From Planctomycetes bacterium UBA1146 (lineage in GTDB: Bacteria > Planctomycetota > UBA8108 > UBA1146): 26,594 bases of DNA. The stretch is from contig DCAA01000042.1 in the NCBI GenBank assembly GCA_002311345.1, positions 1 to 26,594 on the forward strand. The letters are read 5' to 3'. A program made the translations under genes and the position numbers. How positions within the stretch are numbered: the stretch's first letter is position 1; every line of letters begins with the position of its first letter. The notes below the pieces were generated by a model, which was given only the letters and a program-made list of their open reading frames with translations, made no database searches and was not told the origin of the DNA. This document shows, in pieces, positions 8,282-15,176 of the stretch.

Positions 8282-9631
8282 CTAGCGCCCGAGCGCTTTT
8301 TTCAGCGATTTTTCCAGTTGATCGTAACTCTGATACCCAGGTGCCCGGGACACAACGTTGCCCTTGCGATCGATGAAATAGACCGTCGGCAGCCTCTTTA
8401 GATGGTACTGCTGAAAACCAACGCCGTCCCCTCGCACCAGCATCCTCTGCTGGAGGTTTTTCTCCTGCACGAACTCACGGATACGGGTTCTGCTGTCATT
8501 GTCGGCATTAATTGCCAGCACGGCGACGTCCTGGCTCCTGTATTCCTGCTGGATCTTGCTGAGGTACGGAGACTCCGCACGACAGATACCTCACGAATAA
8601 CCCCAGAAGGCCAGAAGCAACGTCTTGCCCTTGTAGTCTTCGAGTGTCACCTGATTCCCGTCGATGTCATCGAGGGTGAAAGCGGGTGCAGGTTTGCCGA
8701 TCATCTTGCGTGCTCGCACGTCAGGATCGAGCGGTTGCGCGGCGACCTTCTTGCTCGCCTTCAGCAGTCCGGCCACCTCCTTCACCACGTCACCGAGGGG
8801 GCCTTTCTCGTGATCCTTGCGATCCTCGTTGAACATCTTCTCGGCGATCTCCACCGCAGCCAGGGACATTCCCTTGCGCAGGACCCTCACCACGGGTGCG
8901 AGAAACTCGTATCCGCTCTGAACTTCCCGCGATTCCTCCGCGTCGATAAGGCCAGCCTCGAGGCGTTGGACCTTGAGCTGGCGCTTCTCGGTGCGGGCAT
9001 TGTCGTCCTCGCCACGAATCAGCGTGGTAACCCAGTCTGCAGACTTGAGGGATCCGCCCGCTGACATGTGAAGAATTTCCGTGAACTCGGTCATCCTCAA
9101 AGTCCTGACGCCTCCGCGCACCACGATCTCGCCACCGGCAAGAATTCCAGTCTGAGTAATCATGCCATCTGCAGCGGTGACTTCTTTTCTCTCTACGGGA
9201 ATCTGGCGACGAAATCCCACCGGGGTTCCGTCAGCCCAGCCGAGTCCGTTCTCATGGCCACCGGCGCCGTGGACCGATAGCAACATCTCCATCACACCAG
9301 GAGAAAGAGGATCGAACAGTTCCGGTCTCGGTTTCCCCGTTCCCTGGATCAACATCGAACCGATGGGAAAACCACCCGGGAACGAACCATCTGATGCGAC
9401 TGCTCTCCAGACCCACCGATGCCCACCCGGAGCAGGGATCTGGTAGATGGTCACCTCGTACTGGACCGTGTCCTCGCCGCGAACTCTTTCGACGCTCCAG
9501 ACGGCCTTGGCCGATTTCGTCTCTTCCTCCTGTACCGGAATTTCCATCGAGACGGCAGACAGGGGGACGAGGAAAAGAAGTACAAGAAGGGGCTTCCACA
9601 AAGCACTCTCGGTCCAGGGGCGTGAACGCAT
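8282..9631 (-). CDS. Candidate selenoprotein: membrane-anchored TlpA-like thioredoxin with UxxC
   Basis: The frame runs from ATG 9631 (GGAGGAG 8 bases upstream) to TAG 8282, 449 residues, with one in-frame TGA at 8593-8591 (codon 347). Residues about 12-29 form a hydrophobic signal or anchor segment, so the protein probably faces the periplasm. A long N-terminal region (30-310) of unknown function precedes a TlpA/AhpC-type thioredoxin domain (about 316-449): IGKPAPAFTLDDIDG, LLLAFWGYS-U-GIC, AVLAINADND and LPTVYFID with the cis-proline. Read as selenocysteine, U347 and C350 form UxxC in the exact place of the usual CxxC. A strong hairpin follows the TGA. Without recoding, the product would stop just before the active site. 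It likely reduces or oxidises protein thiols or peroxides; the substrate is unknown. Alternatives are a sequencing error or a pseudogene. Confidence 0.83.
8560..8593 (-). promoter_or_regulatory. Candidate bacterial SECIS hairpin for the Sec codon at 8593-8591
   Basis: On the mRNA strand GUGCGGA pairs with UCCGUAC (7 bp, one G-U) around the triloop GUC, whose first base is G. The loop begins 17 nt after the UGA, inside the 16-37 nt window of the bacterial SECIS model. The UGA itself can pair in an outer stem, UGAG with CUCA (extendable in an alternative pairing to UGAGGUA with UACCUCA), as in the fdhF-type arrangement where the Sec codon sits at the base of the structure. Pairing was checked by hand only. 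Confidence 0.72.
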
Positions 9632-9942
9632 CGAGAATCTCCTCCGATAAGAAAAAAGTCGGCCTTATTGTCCAAATTCGAGGGGATGTGGGAATTCCAT
9701 GCCCATCCGGGGTGCCACTCCACTTCACGGTAATCTGCCCGGGAATCGGAGGCAAGAGGCCCAATTGGGTACTGGTATCCTGGAACCGACTCCACTACAC
9801 TGGAGTCAGATGCGTGAGCAGTGGGCCCGTCCCGGGGATTTTCCGTGAGGGAATCGGGAATCGGGTGGCGTCGTACTGGGTGTCGGGTTGATGCCTCAGG
9901 GTGTCGACCATCCACAGTAAACCTCTCAGGAGGAGGGAAAAC
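9632..9942. other. Divergent intergenic region with a 7-bp inverted repeat
   Basis: These 311 bases separate the divergent TlpA-like and VWA-like genes and should hold promoters for both. No convincing gene is seen. The clearest structure is GACTCCA-6-TGGAGTC at 9788-9807. A CCCAATTGGG palindrome lies near 9760. No pair of -35/-10 boxes was clear enough to call. Confidence 0.4.
9788..9807. promoter_or_regulatory. Possible operator: perfect 7-bp inverted repeat with 6-bp spacer
   Basis: GACTCCA and TGGAGTC flank CTACAC. The 20-bp dyad has a size and symmetry usual for a dimeric regulator site and sits between two divergent genes. There is no T-run, so it is not a terminator. It could be chance. 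Confidence 0.3.
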
Positions 9943-10656
9943 ATGTTGAACCGCGTTCAAGTTTTGCTGCTTATGGGGTTGTTGTTGATCTTCATGCCCG
10001 TTGCAGTGGGCACTCTCTTCAGCGCTGACGACATTGGTCTTCGCAAGCCGCTCGATCTCCCAGCCGGAGGAGCTGGCGTGGACGACGATGAAGAAGACGC
10101 TCCTGAAGCGATCAATTTCTATGGTAGTGAGTTCGAGGGAGATTGTTTCGTCTTCATCGTTCCGGCCTACGGTTTCTGCGGAGAGACTGTCATCTTCGAC
10201 ATGATTCGTCAGGAAGTCGCCCAGACACTCAACCAGCTTTCAGCTGCCGTTGATTTTTCCATCGTTGCTTACAACTCCACCACTTACATCTGGCGGCCCG
10301 AGTGCTGCAATGCCTCGCCGGCCCACAAGGCCTCGGCTCAGGCGTGGATGGGTACGCTGGCTCCGATTGAAAACCATTGCTTGCTCGATGCAGCTCTGGC
10401 AGGACTCGGTCTTGCACAGCAAGCCCCTGGTGCCTACAAGCAGGTCATCGTCTGCGGCGCCCGCGAACCTTACTGCAACGGTTCCGGTGGAGGCAGCTAC
10501 GCCGACATCTGTCTGGAGTCGATCACGGCAGCAAACTTCGAGAATCTGCCGATCCACACCATCTACTTCACCAGTTCGTTCTACTCCGGCGAAGAGGCGT
10601 TCTACATCAACCTCTCTGCCATGAATGGTGGAACCTTCCGTCAGGTAGATTACTAG
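9943..10656 (+). CDS. Secreted VWA-like protein with degenerate metal site
   Basis: The 237-residue product starts at ATG 9943 after a strong AGGAGGAGGG site; the earlier in-frame ATG at 9901 lacks one. Residues 1-25 are a signal peptide (LNRVQVLLLMGLLLIFMP). From about 60 the order of strands and helices resembles a von Willebrand factor A domain: FVFIVPAYGFCG, a helix VAQTLNQLSAAVDFSIVAYN, a central helix LLDAALAGLGLAQQ, YKQVIVCGA, NLPIHTIYFTSS, and a final LSAMNGGTFRQVD, which is a typical VWA ending. The DxSxS metal-binding motif of the first strand is replaced by IVPAYGF, so metal binding is doubtful. Several cysteines suggest disulfides outside the cytoplasm. It is a single-gene unit ending at the terminator at 10675-10714. 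Confidence 0.78.
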   Translation: MLNRVQVLLLMGLLLIFMPVAVGTLFSADDIGLRKPLDLPAGGAGVDDDEEDAPEAINFYGSEFEGDCFVFIVPAYGFCGETVIFDMIRQEVAQTLNQLSAAVDFSIVAYNSTTYIWRPECCNASPAHKASAQAWMGTLAPIENHCLLDAALAGLGLAQQAPGAYKQVIVCGAREPYCNGSGGGSYADICLESITAANFENLPIHTIYFTSSFYSGEEAFYINLSAMNGGTFRQVDY

Positions 10657-10674
10657 CGGTTATTGACCCGGATC

Positions 10675-10714
10675 AAAGAAGGCCCTGGACGCTCGAGCGT
10701 CCAGGGCCTTCTTT
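10675..10714 (+). terminator. Rho-independent terminator, perfect 20-bp palindrome
   Basis: The 40 bases form an uninterrupted inverted repeat centred on CTCGAG (between 10694 and 10695), followed on the plus strand by more T residues (TTCTTTTTTA). It lies between the convergent ends of the VWA-like gene and mraY and could also stop minus-strand transcripts, which would meet CTTCTTTG. Confidence 0.9.
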
Positions 10715-10752
10715 TTTATGAGAAACTCTCCCGAATCGCGCCGGAATGGTCC

Positions 10753-11853
10753 TCAGCGGATCTTGAGTAGCAGGATGATGAGTAAAGGAGCCAGCAGCGC
10801 CTGAGCGATCACGAAACGGACCAGAACCTGGGCCTTGGACCAGCCCAGATTCTTGCGGCAGTGATCATGAAGGGGGAAAGGAATGTGGTGGAAAATCCGG
10901 ATCTTGAGATACTTCTTCAACCCGATCTTAAACAATCCTGTACCCCCATTGGCCAGGATCAGCAAAGCGACGACCGCCAATAAAAAAGGGTTTCCGGTCG
11001 CCAGCACGAACACCCCCAGCAGTAGACCAAGTGCCCGAGATCCCGCATCTCCCATCAGCAACTGGGCTGGCTCGGCGTTGAACCACAAGTATGCCGCCAG
11101 GGTTCCGAGGGTCGTCGAAACCACGATGAACCAACTCGCTCCATCTTCATAGAAAGGCACCAACAGGTAACGCGCGGTCTCGACGTGCCCCACCACTCCA
11201 TATAGCACTCCTCCGAGACCAAGAAATGCCAACCCCAGCAAACTACCGGAGAGCCCATCTACGCCATCGGAACAATTGGTCGAATTGATGGAAAACCACA
11301 GCAGGGCTGTCGCCATGATCCCGTATTCCCAGGAAGTAAGGAGAATTGGAGCCAGCATTCCGGCGGTTCCATCGAGGGCTGCTTCAGCACCCATCTTCGG
11401 GGCGTGGAATGGCACCCAGATCTCGACGAAGGACTCGCCACCGATCATCGCCCAGGCAACCACGATGGAGAGCAGCAGATCGATCGTCCCCTTGGCCAAG
11501 CGACCCCACGCGTCCGGACTCCGGTCATCGAGAAATCCAGCACCCATCGCGAACAGAACTGCCACCAAGATGACGCCCCGAAACGGATCCCATGGTGTCA
11601 CCAGCAAGGCGATCACGATGGTGACCGGAATGAAGAGGGCGCCTGCACCGGTCGGCTTGCCGATCGAATCCGGGGAATCGATGGCATGGTCTCTACCCCG
11701 GTCGGTAGGAAGAACCCCGCGCCACCACTTGAGTGCCCCATAAGACCCGAGTGCAGCGAAAACGACTCCAAGGGCACTCAGTATGAGATGGGATTGGAGC
11801 AGCCGCATGGGGCCCCAGAGATCCTGGAATTGCTGACCCAACCAGTAGAGCAC
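10753..11853 (-). CDS. mraY: MraY-family phospho-sugar transferase (divergent)
   Basis: This 366-residue polytopic membrane protein matches phospho-N-acetylmuramoyl-pentapeptide transferase, which moves phospho-MurNAc-pentapeptide to undecaprenyl phosphate to make lipid I. Visible signatures are GFLDDRSPDAWGRLAK (paired Asp), NCSDGVDGLSG, LWFNAEPAQLLMGDAGS, and the C-terminal IPFPLHDHCRKNLGWSKAQV, where the usual PLHHH reads PLHDH. About ten hydrophobic segments are present. A loop with an extra charged or polar stretch (about ESFVEIWVPFHAPKMGAEAALDG) is longer than in typical MraY. The start is GTG 11853 with GGGGGGGA upstream; ATG 11808 is an alternative. It lies downstream of a thioredoxin-like gene, away from other dcw genes. 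A role in another polyprenyl-phosphate pathway cannot be excluded. Confidence 0.82.
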   Translation of the reverse strand: MLYWLGQQFQDLWGPMRLLQSHLILSALGVVFAALGSYGALKWWRGVLPTDRGRDHAIDSPDSIGKPTGAGALFIPVTIVIALLVTPWDPFRGVILVAVLFAMGAGFLDDRSPDAWGRLAKGTIDLLLSIVVAWAMIGGESFVEIWVPFHAPKMGAEAALDGTAGMLAPILLTSWEYGIMATALLWFSINSTNCSDGVDGLSGSLLGLAFLGLGGVLYGVVGHVETARYLLVPFYEDGASWFIVVSTTLGTLAAYLWFNAEPAQLLMGDAGSRALGLLLGVFVLATGNPFLLAVVALLILANGGTGLFKIGLKKYLKIRIFHHIPFPLHDHCRKNLGWSKAQVLVRFVIAQALLAPLLIILLLKIR

Positions 11854-11868
11854 TGAGACATCCCCCCC

Positions 11869-11903
11869 GGATCCTTCCCGATCGGAGGATCCCCCGGAAG
11901 GAT
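11869..11903. repeat. Overlapping inverted repeats between the thioredoxin-like gene and mraY
   Basis: GGATCCT (11869-11875) pairs with AGGATCC (11886-11892), and the overlapping ATCCTTCC (11871-11878) pairs with GGAAGGAT (11896-11903). The two hairpins are mutually exclusive. There is no T-run. It lies just upstream of the mraY start on the minus strand and could be leader structure or chance. Confidence 0.35.
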
Positions 11904-11976
11904 AGCCGCCGGAATCACGTCAAGAAAGGTGGGACGAATACTCTGCTCTGTCTTGCACTGACATCACTCACCAAAG

Positions 11977-12726
11977 TTACCCACCGGTGTTCGAACCCTG
12001 AGAGGTCGAATCGGATTGGTTCTTTTCGTCACGCTCACGCGCTTCCCTGGCTTCCTGGATCCGAGCACGCCGTTCATCCTCGACCCGCCGGGTGCGGATC
12101 ACCATTCCATATGGACGGGTCAATGGATTCTGCACGGTTCGTCCCTCGACCGCGTCACGTATCGCCATGTCGAGGTACAATTTTCGCTCGAGTTTCTTTC
12201 CCCAGACATCATCGTCGATGGCCCCGTGGTAGACAATCTGGCCTCGATTCACGACCAGATATGTAGGACTGACCTTCACTCCGAAGGCCTCGGCCAGACG
12301 TCCATTCAGATCGATGAGGTACGGGTGCTCGACCGAAAATTTCTTGAGCCAGGGTCGAATCTTCTCCGGATGGGCGAAAAATGCAGAGTCGATGGAAACC
12401 CACTTCACTCCCTGCTTGCCCCAGCGACGAATCATCGGCGTGACTCGATGCTGGGAATAGAGCCGCTGGCTGAACCGACACTCCGGGAGGGTCCATTCCA
12501 GAACCACCACATCTTCGGAGTGGTTGGAGAGATCAAAGGGATTGCCATCGATATCGTCCAAAACCAGGGCCGGAGATGGCTTTTCCAGCAGGCTGGCAGG
12601 ATCGGCCAGATGAGTTTTCTTCTCCTCCGGGGCTGGCGATTCGGGAGCAACCACGGGAGGCTCCTGCAATCCCTGAATGATGGAGAGATTCAGGCTCAGA
12701 AAAATTACCGGCAACAGCGCTACCAT
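11977..12726 (-). CDS. Exported thioredoxin-fold protein with incomplete CxxC
   Basis: The 249-residue product has an N-terminal hydrophobic export segment (residues 1-20), a proline-rich linker, then a TlpA/AhpC-like domain from about 50 to 210: ALVLDDIDGNPFDLSNHS, VVVLEWTLPECRFSQ, WVSIDSAF, VSPTYLVVNRGQIVYHGAIDDD. Relatives of this type usually carry NPECPF near the first strand and a GC pair in a C-terminal GCSVKY-like motif; here C83 is kept, the fourth position is S86, and the C-terminal motif reads YGMVIRT without Cys. A one-Cys mechanism or a structural role is therefore more likely than disulfide exchange. The C-terminal 40 residues are charged and low in complexity. GAGAGG lies 9 bases before ATG 12726. 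It precedes mraY by 123 bases on the same strand. Confidence 0.82.
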   Translation of the reverse strand: MVALLPVIFLSLNLSIIQGLQEPPVVAPESPAPEEKKTHLADPASLLEKPSPALVLDDIDGNPFDLSNHSEDVVVLEWTLPECRFSQRLYSQHRVTPMIRRWGKQGVKWVSIDSAFFAHPEKIRPWLKKFSVEHPYLIDLNGRLAEAFGVKVSPTYLVVNRGQIVYHGAIDDDVWGKKLERKLYLDMAIRDAVEGRTVQNPLTRPYGMVIRTRRVEDERRARIQEAREARERDEKNQSDSTSQGSNTGG

Positions 12727-12980
12727 TCAAAACGACCTCTCTTGTGATCGCGGCTGGGAGTCCGAGAGGCAGATCCTCGGGAACTCCGTTTCTACCAGCA
12801 TCTTACCATCATCGGCCAACAACAGGGTCGCTACTCGAATCAGGTTCCGACAACTGACAGCAACATGGTACTATCCCCGTATCACGTTTTGCTGGTATCG
12901 CAGTCTCACCACAGTTGGGTGGCATTGGCGATGAAGAACTCCGATCCTGGCCAGGACCCGCCAGTGAGGATTGCCCTGAC

Positions 12981-14612
12981 ATGACCCTTGCACTTTTCAG
13001 AACCCCTCCGGGCTCTCTCACGGCCCGTCGTCGTTCAGCAGCGGGTCTTGTACTGATCCTGTTTGTCCTTTGGCTGTCCGGATCAGTCCTCGCAGGGAAT
13101 CAGACTCCGGTCACTGAGCCCGTCACTGAACCCATCACCGAGTCGCAAGCACCTGCCGGAGATGACACTACAAAGGAGACACCAAAAGCGGACCAATCTG
13201 TCCAGTTAGCAGACTTGGTTGCCTCCAAACTGGAATCGATCCCGGACCCGAGGTCTCTCAAAAGGGCCGATCTGCCTCGTATCTTCAAGATCCTCGACGA
13301 GGGAATCGCTGCCGGCCGCAGATACGTCGCCGAGTTTCCCGAATCAGAGGCGATGCCTCGAGTCTGCTGCGATCTCGGTCGATTGTTGATTCTCAATGTT
13401 GATCGACACCTCGGAACCCTTGACGAGGAAGCGAAGATCTTTGGCACCCCTCTGAGTGCTGATCAGAGACTACAGGAACTACTCACCTACCTGGCTGAAG
13501 TGGTCAGTTACTGCGAAATCGCTCTGGCAGCCGAGATCTCCTCCAGTTTGAGGTGCCGAACTCAAGTGATCCTCGGCGACTGTCTGTTGAAGATGCGGGA
13601 GTCTTCTCGATCAGCGGATGCTTTCTCAAAGGCCCTGGAACTGGACACTTCCAAGATCGATCTCCCCGAGTTGAAGATCAAGCGGATCGAGGCCCTCGAG
13701 ATTGCTGAACGTTATCAAGAGATGCTCGAAGCTGGCAAAGATTGTCTGGAGAACGATCCGAGAAGCCGCTTCTTGCCTCACCTGGTCTACTTCACACACA
13801 AGGCGCATCGACATCTGGGGCTTCTATATGATGGGCGTCAATTGTGGCGTACCTGGGGGCCGGTCCTCAGCGCCGGTGCACTCGGTGGTGAGATCGAGAT
13901 GCCTGGATCCACCGACAAATGGCAGGTGCCTGAGGGGAAAGAACGGGACTTCCAGTTGATGGCGGACCGCGCGGGCTTCTACGAAGCGTTCTATCAACTC
14001 GCTCTCGGAAATTCAGATGCCGCACTCCAGGCGTTGGTCAAATACAACGATCAACTCTACGAGCGAATCAATTCCGGCGAGACGATCTCGATGGCCACCA
14101 AGACCTATCTCGATTTCCAATCGTTACCGATGTCTCATCGAATCGACGTCTTGCACGGGCGAGTTGCTCCCTCCCTCGACGGATTGCGATGGATCCAGGC
14201 CCCACCTGAATCTGACGAGGACAAGAAACTGGAACTACGTCTCTTCTGCGACTCAAACCGAGCGTCCAATCGACAGTCTCGGTTCATCGACTTGTTGAGA
14301 AAGTTAGAACATGAATATTCCTCTCAGGGGCTTCGAGTCGTGTGGCTAAGTAGCGTCCTCAGAGCTGAGCGCGCCCCTCGTGAGGCAAATGCGATGACCG
14401 AGATCGCCATCGAGAGAAAACTCGGCTGGTCCTTCGGGGTACAACCGGGTGTGGAAGCAGGGGTCCTCGAACGCCATCTCGTTGCGCATGGGGGCACCTT
14501 GTTGATGGCGATCGATTCGGAAGGAATTGTTCGCTGGGAAGTTATTGACCCGATGTTCTGGGATGCAGGACTCTATCGGTCCATCATCAAACGCCTCCTC
14601 GATAATTCGTGA
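12981..14612 (+). CDS. Exported TPR protein with C-terminal thioredoxin-like domain
   Basis: I start this 543-residue protein at ATG 12981 (GTGAGGA upstream); the ATG at 12915 adds residues unlike a signal peptide. Residues 1-40 form a signal peptide or anchor with arginines before the hydrophobic core (ARRRSAAGLVLILFVLWLSG). Residues about 60-330 are helical and TPR-like (for example SSRSADAFSKALELD). From about 410 a thioredoxin-like domain begins with LELRLFCDSNRASNRQSRF, then LRVVWLSSV, and GGTLLMAIDSEGIVRWEVID near the end. C423 is the only Cys at the active-site helix; the resolving Cys position is Asn or Ser, so classical disulfide chemistry is doubtful. It is the first gene of a plus-strand run and its stop overlaps the likely start of the ferredoxin gene, suggesting coupled translation. 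Confidence 0.78.
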   Translation: MTLALFRTPPGSLTARRRSAAGLVLILFVLWLSGSVLAGNQTPVTEPVTEPITESQAPAGDDTTKETPKADQSVQLADLVASKLESIPDPRSLKRADLPRIFKILDEGIAAGRRYVAEFPESEAMPRVCCDLGRLLILNVDRHLGTLDEEAKIFGTPLSADQRLQELLTYLAEVVSYCEIALAAEISSSLRCRTQVILGDCLLKMRESSRSADAFSKALELDTSKIDLPELKIKRIEALEIAERYQEMLEAGKDCLENDPRSRFLPHLVYFTHKAHRHLGLLYDGRQLWRTWGPVLSAGALGGEIEMPGSTDKWQVPEGKERDFQLMADRAGFYEAFYQLALGNSDAALQALVKYNDQLYERINSGETISMATKTYLDFQSLPMSHRIDVLHGRVAPSLDGLRWIQAPPESDEDKKLELRLFCDSNRASNRQSRFIDLLRKLEHEYSSQGLRVVWLSSVLRAERAPREANAMTEIAIERKLGWSFGVQPGVEAGVLERHLVAHGGTLLMAIDSEGIVRWEVIDPMFWDAGLYRSIIKRLLDNS

Positions 14613-14986
14613 TCATCGGAGGAGGTCTCATCAGTCGCCCCTATGAAAAAGTCGTGCTGGTGTGTATCCACGGTCGCACTTGTCCTCGACAGGGATCGCT
14701 GGAGACCTGCGAAGCGCTCCGTGAAGCGGTATCCACAGCAGGGCTCACGGATAAGATCCGGATCGTGAAATCCGGGTGCCTCGCCCAGTGTGGTCACGGA
14801 CCGATGGTCGCCATCGAACCGGACGGATCCTGGTACGGTAGCGTCACCGCCAAAGATGCAGAGGAACTATTCTCTGGCCCGATCCTGTGCGGAACCATTC
14901 TGGAGAGACTACGGCACCAGCCCAAGCGGCACGGAAAGAACGTCATCGCGCCCGATCAGTGGACTATCCCCCCCTCGAAGGAGTGA
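14609..14986 (+). CDS. Thioredoxin-fold [2Fe-2S] ferredoxin
   Basis: The 125-residue protein fits the thioredoxin-like [2Fe-2S] ferredoxin family (as in Aquifex Fd4 and NuoE-like folds): VVLVCIHGRTCPRQGS, then VKSGCLAQCGHGPMVAIEPDGSWYGSVTAKDAEEL. The likely cluster ligands are C19, C25, C57 and C61; the first two are closer together than in Fd4. It would carry one electron in the cytoplasm; the partner is unknown. The frame opens with GTG 14609 overlapping the TGA of the upstream gene (GTGA), which suggests translational coupling, but no ribosome-binding site precedes it; GGAGG at 14618 lies inside the frame with no good start after it, so the start is uncertain. Confidence 0.85.
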   Translation: MIIGGGLISRPYEKVVLVCIHGRTCPRQGSLETCEALREAVSTAGLTDKIRIVKSGCLAQCGHGPMVAIEPDGSWYGSVTAKDAEELFSGPILCGTILERLRHQPKRHGKNVIAPDQWTIPPSKE

Positions 14987-15080
14987 ATCCGAGCCTCCAA
15001 CCTCCCCAGAACCGCAAAAGAACCGCTCATCCCGCCAGATTCAGTCTACACGGGAGGTGCCGAGCGATATCCTCAGACAT

Positions 15081-15122
15081 ATCGACCGGCTTGGCCGATC
15101 AGAGTCCTCCACGGCGGAGGAC
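15081..15122 (+). promoter_or_regulatory. Two adjacent hairpins in the fusA leader
   Basis: GTCCTCC-ACGGC-GGAGGAC (15104-15122) is a perfect 7-bp hairpin, directly preceded by an imperfect one (ATCGACC to GGCCGAT, about 15081-15099). Both lie 55-95 bases before the fusA start. They could be leader structure; there is no T-run and no recognised riboswitch. Confidence 0.3.
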
Positions 15123-15176
15123 CCGGCCAGGCGACACCCAGAGTCAAACGGGACCCTATTCCGTGGAGTATTCGCG

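Noticed and set aside
8282..8521. A separate small 79-residue gene starting at GTG 8521
   Set aside because: It lacks the first half of the thioredoxin core, and the codons between 8590 and 8522 continue the same frame from the upstream gene, so it is the 3' part of the TGA-containing gene.
2858..9631. A changed genetic code with TGA as a sense codon
   Set aside because: TGA ends mraY, ispG, the TPR protein and the PaaZ-like protein at their expected ends, so it is a normal stop here.
12724..12729. TGA directly before ATG 12726 as a third recoded codon
   Set aside because: The ATG has its own ribosome-binding site and signal peptide, and there is no CxxC context around the TGA.
14790..15176. 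An N-terminal extension of EF-G
   Set aside because: The extension overlaps the ferredoxin gene and has an Arg/Ser/Pro-rich shadow composition; EF-G similarity and a ribosome-binding site begin at 15177.
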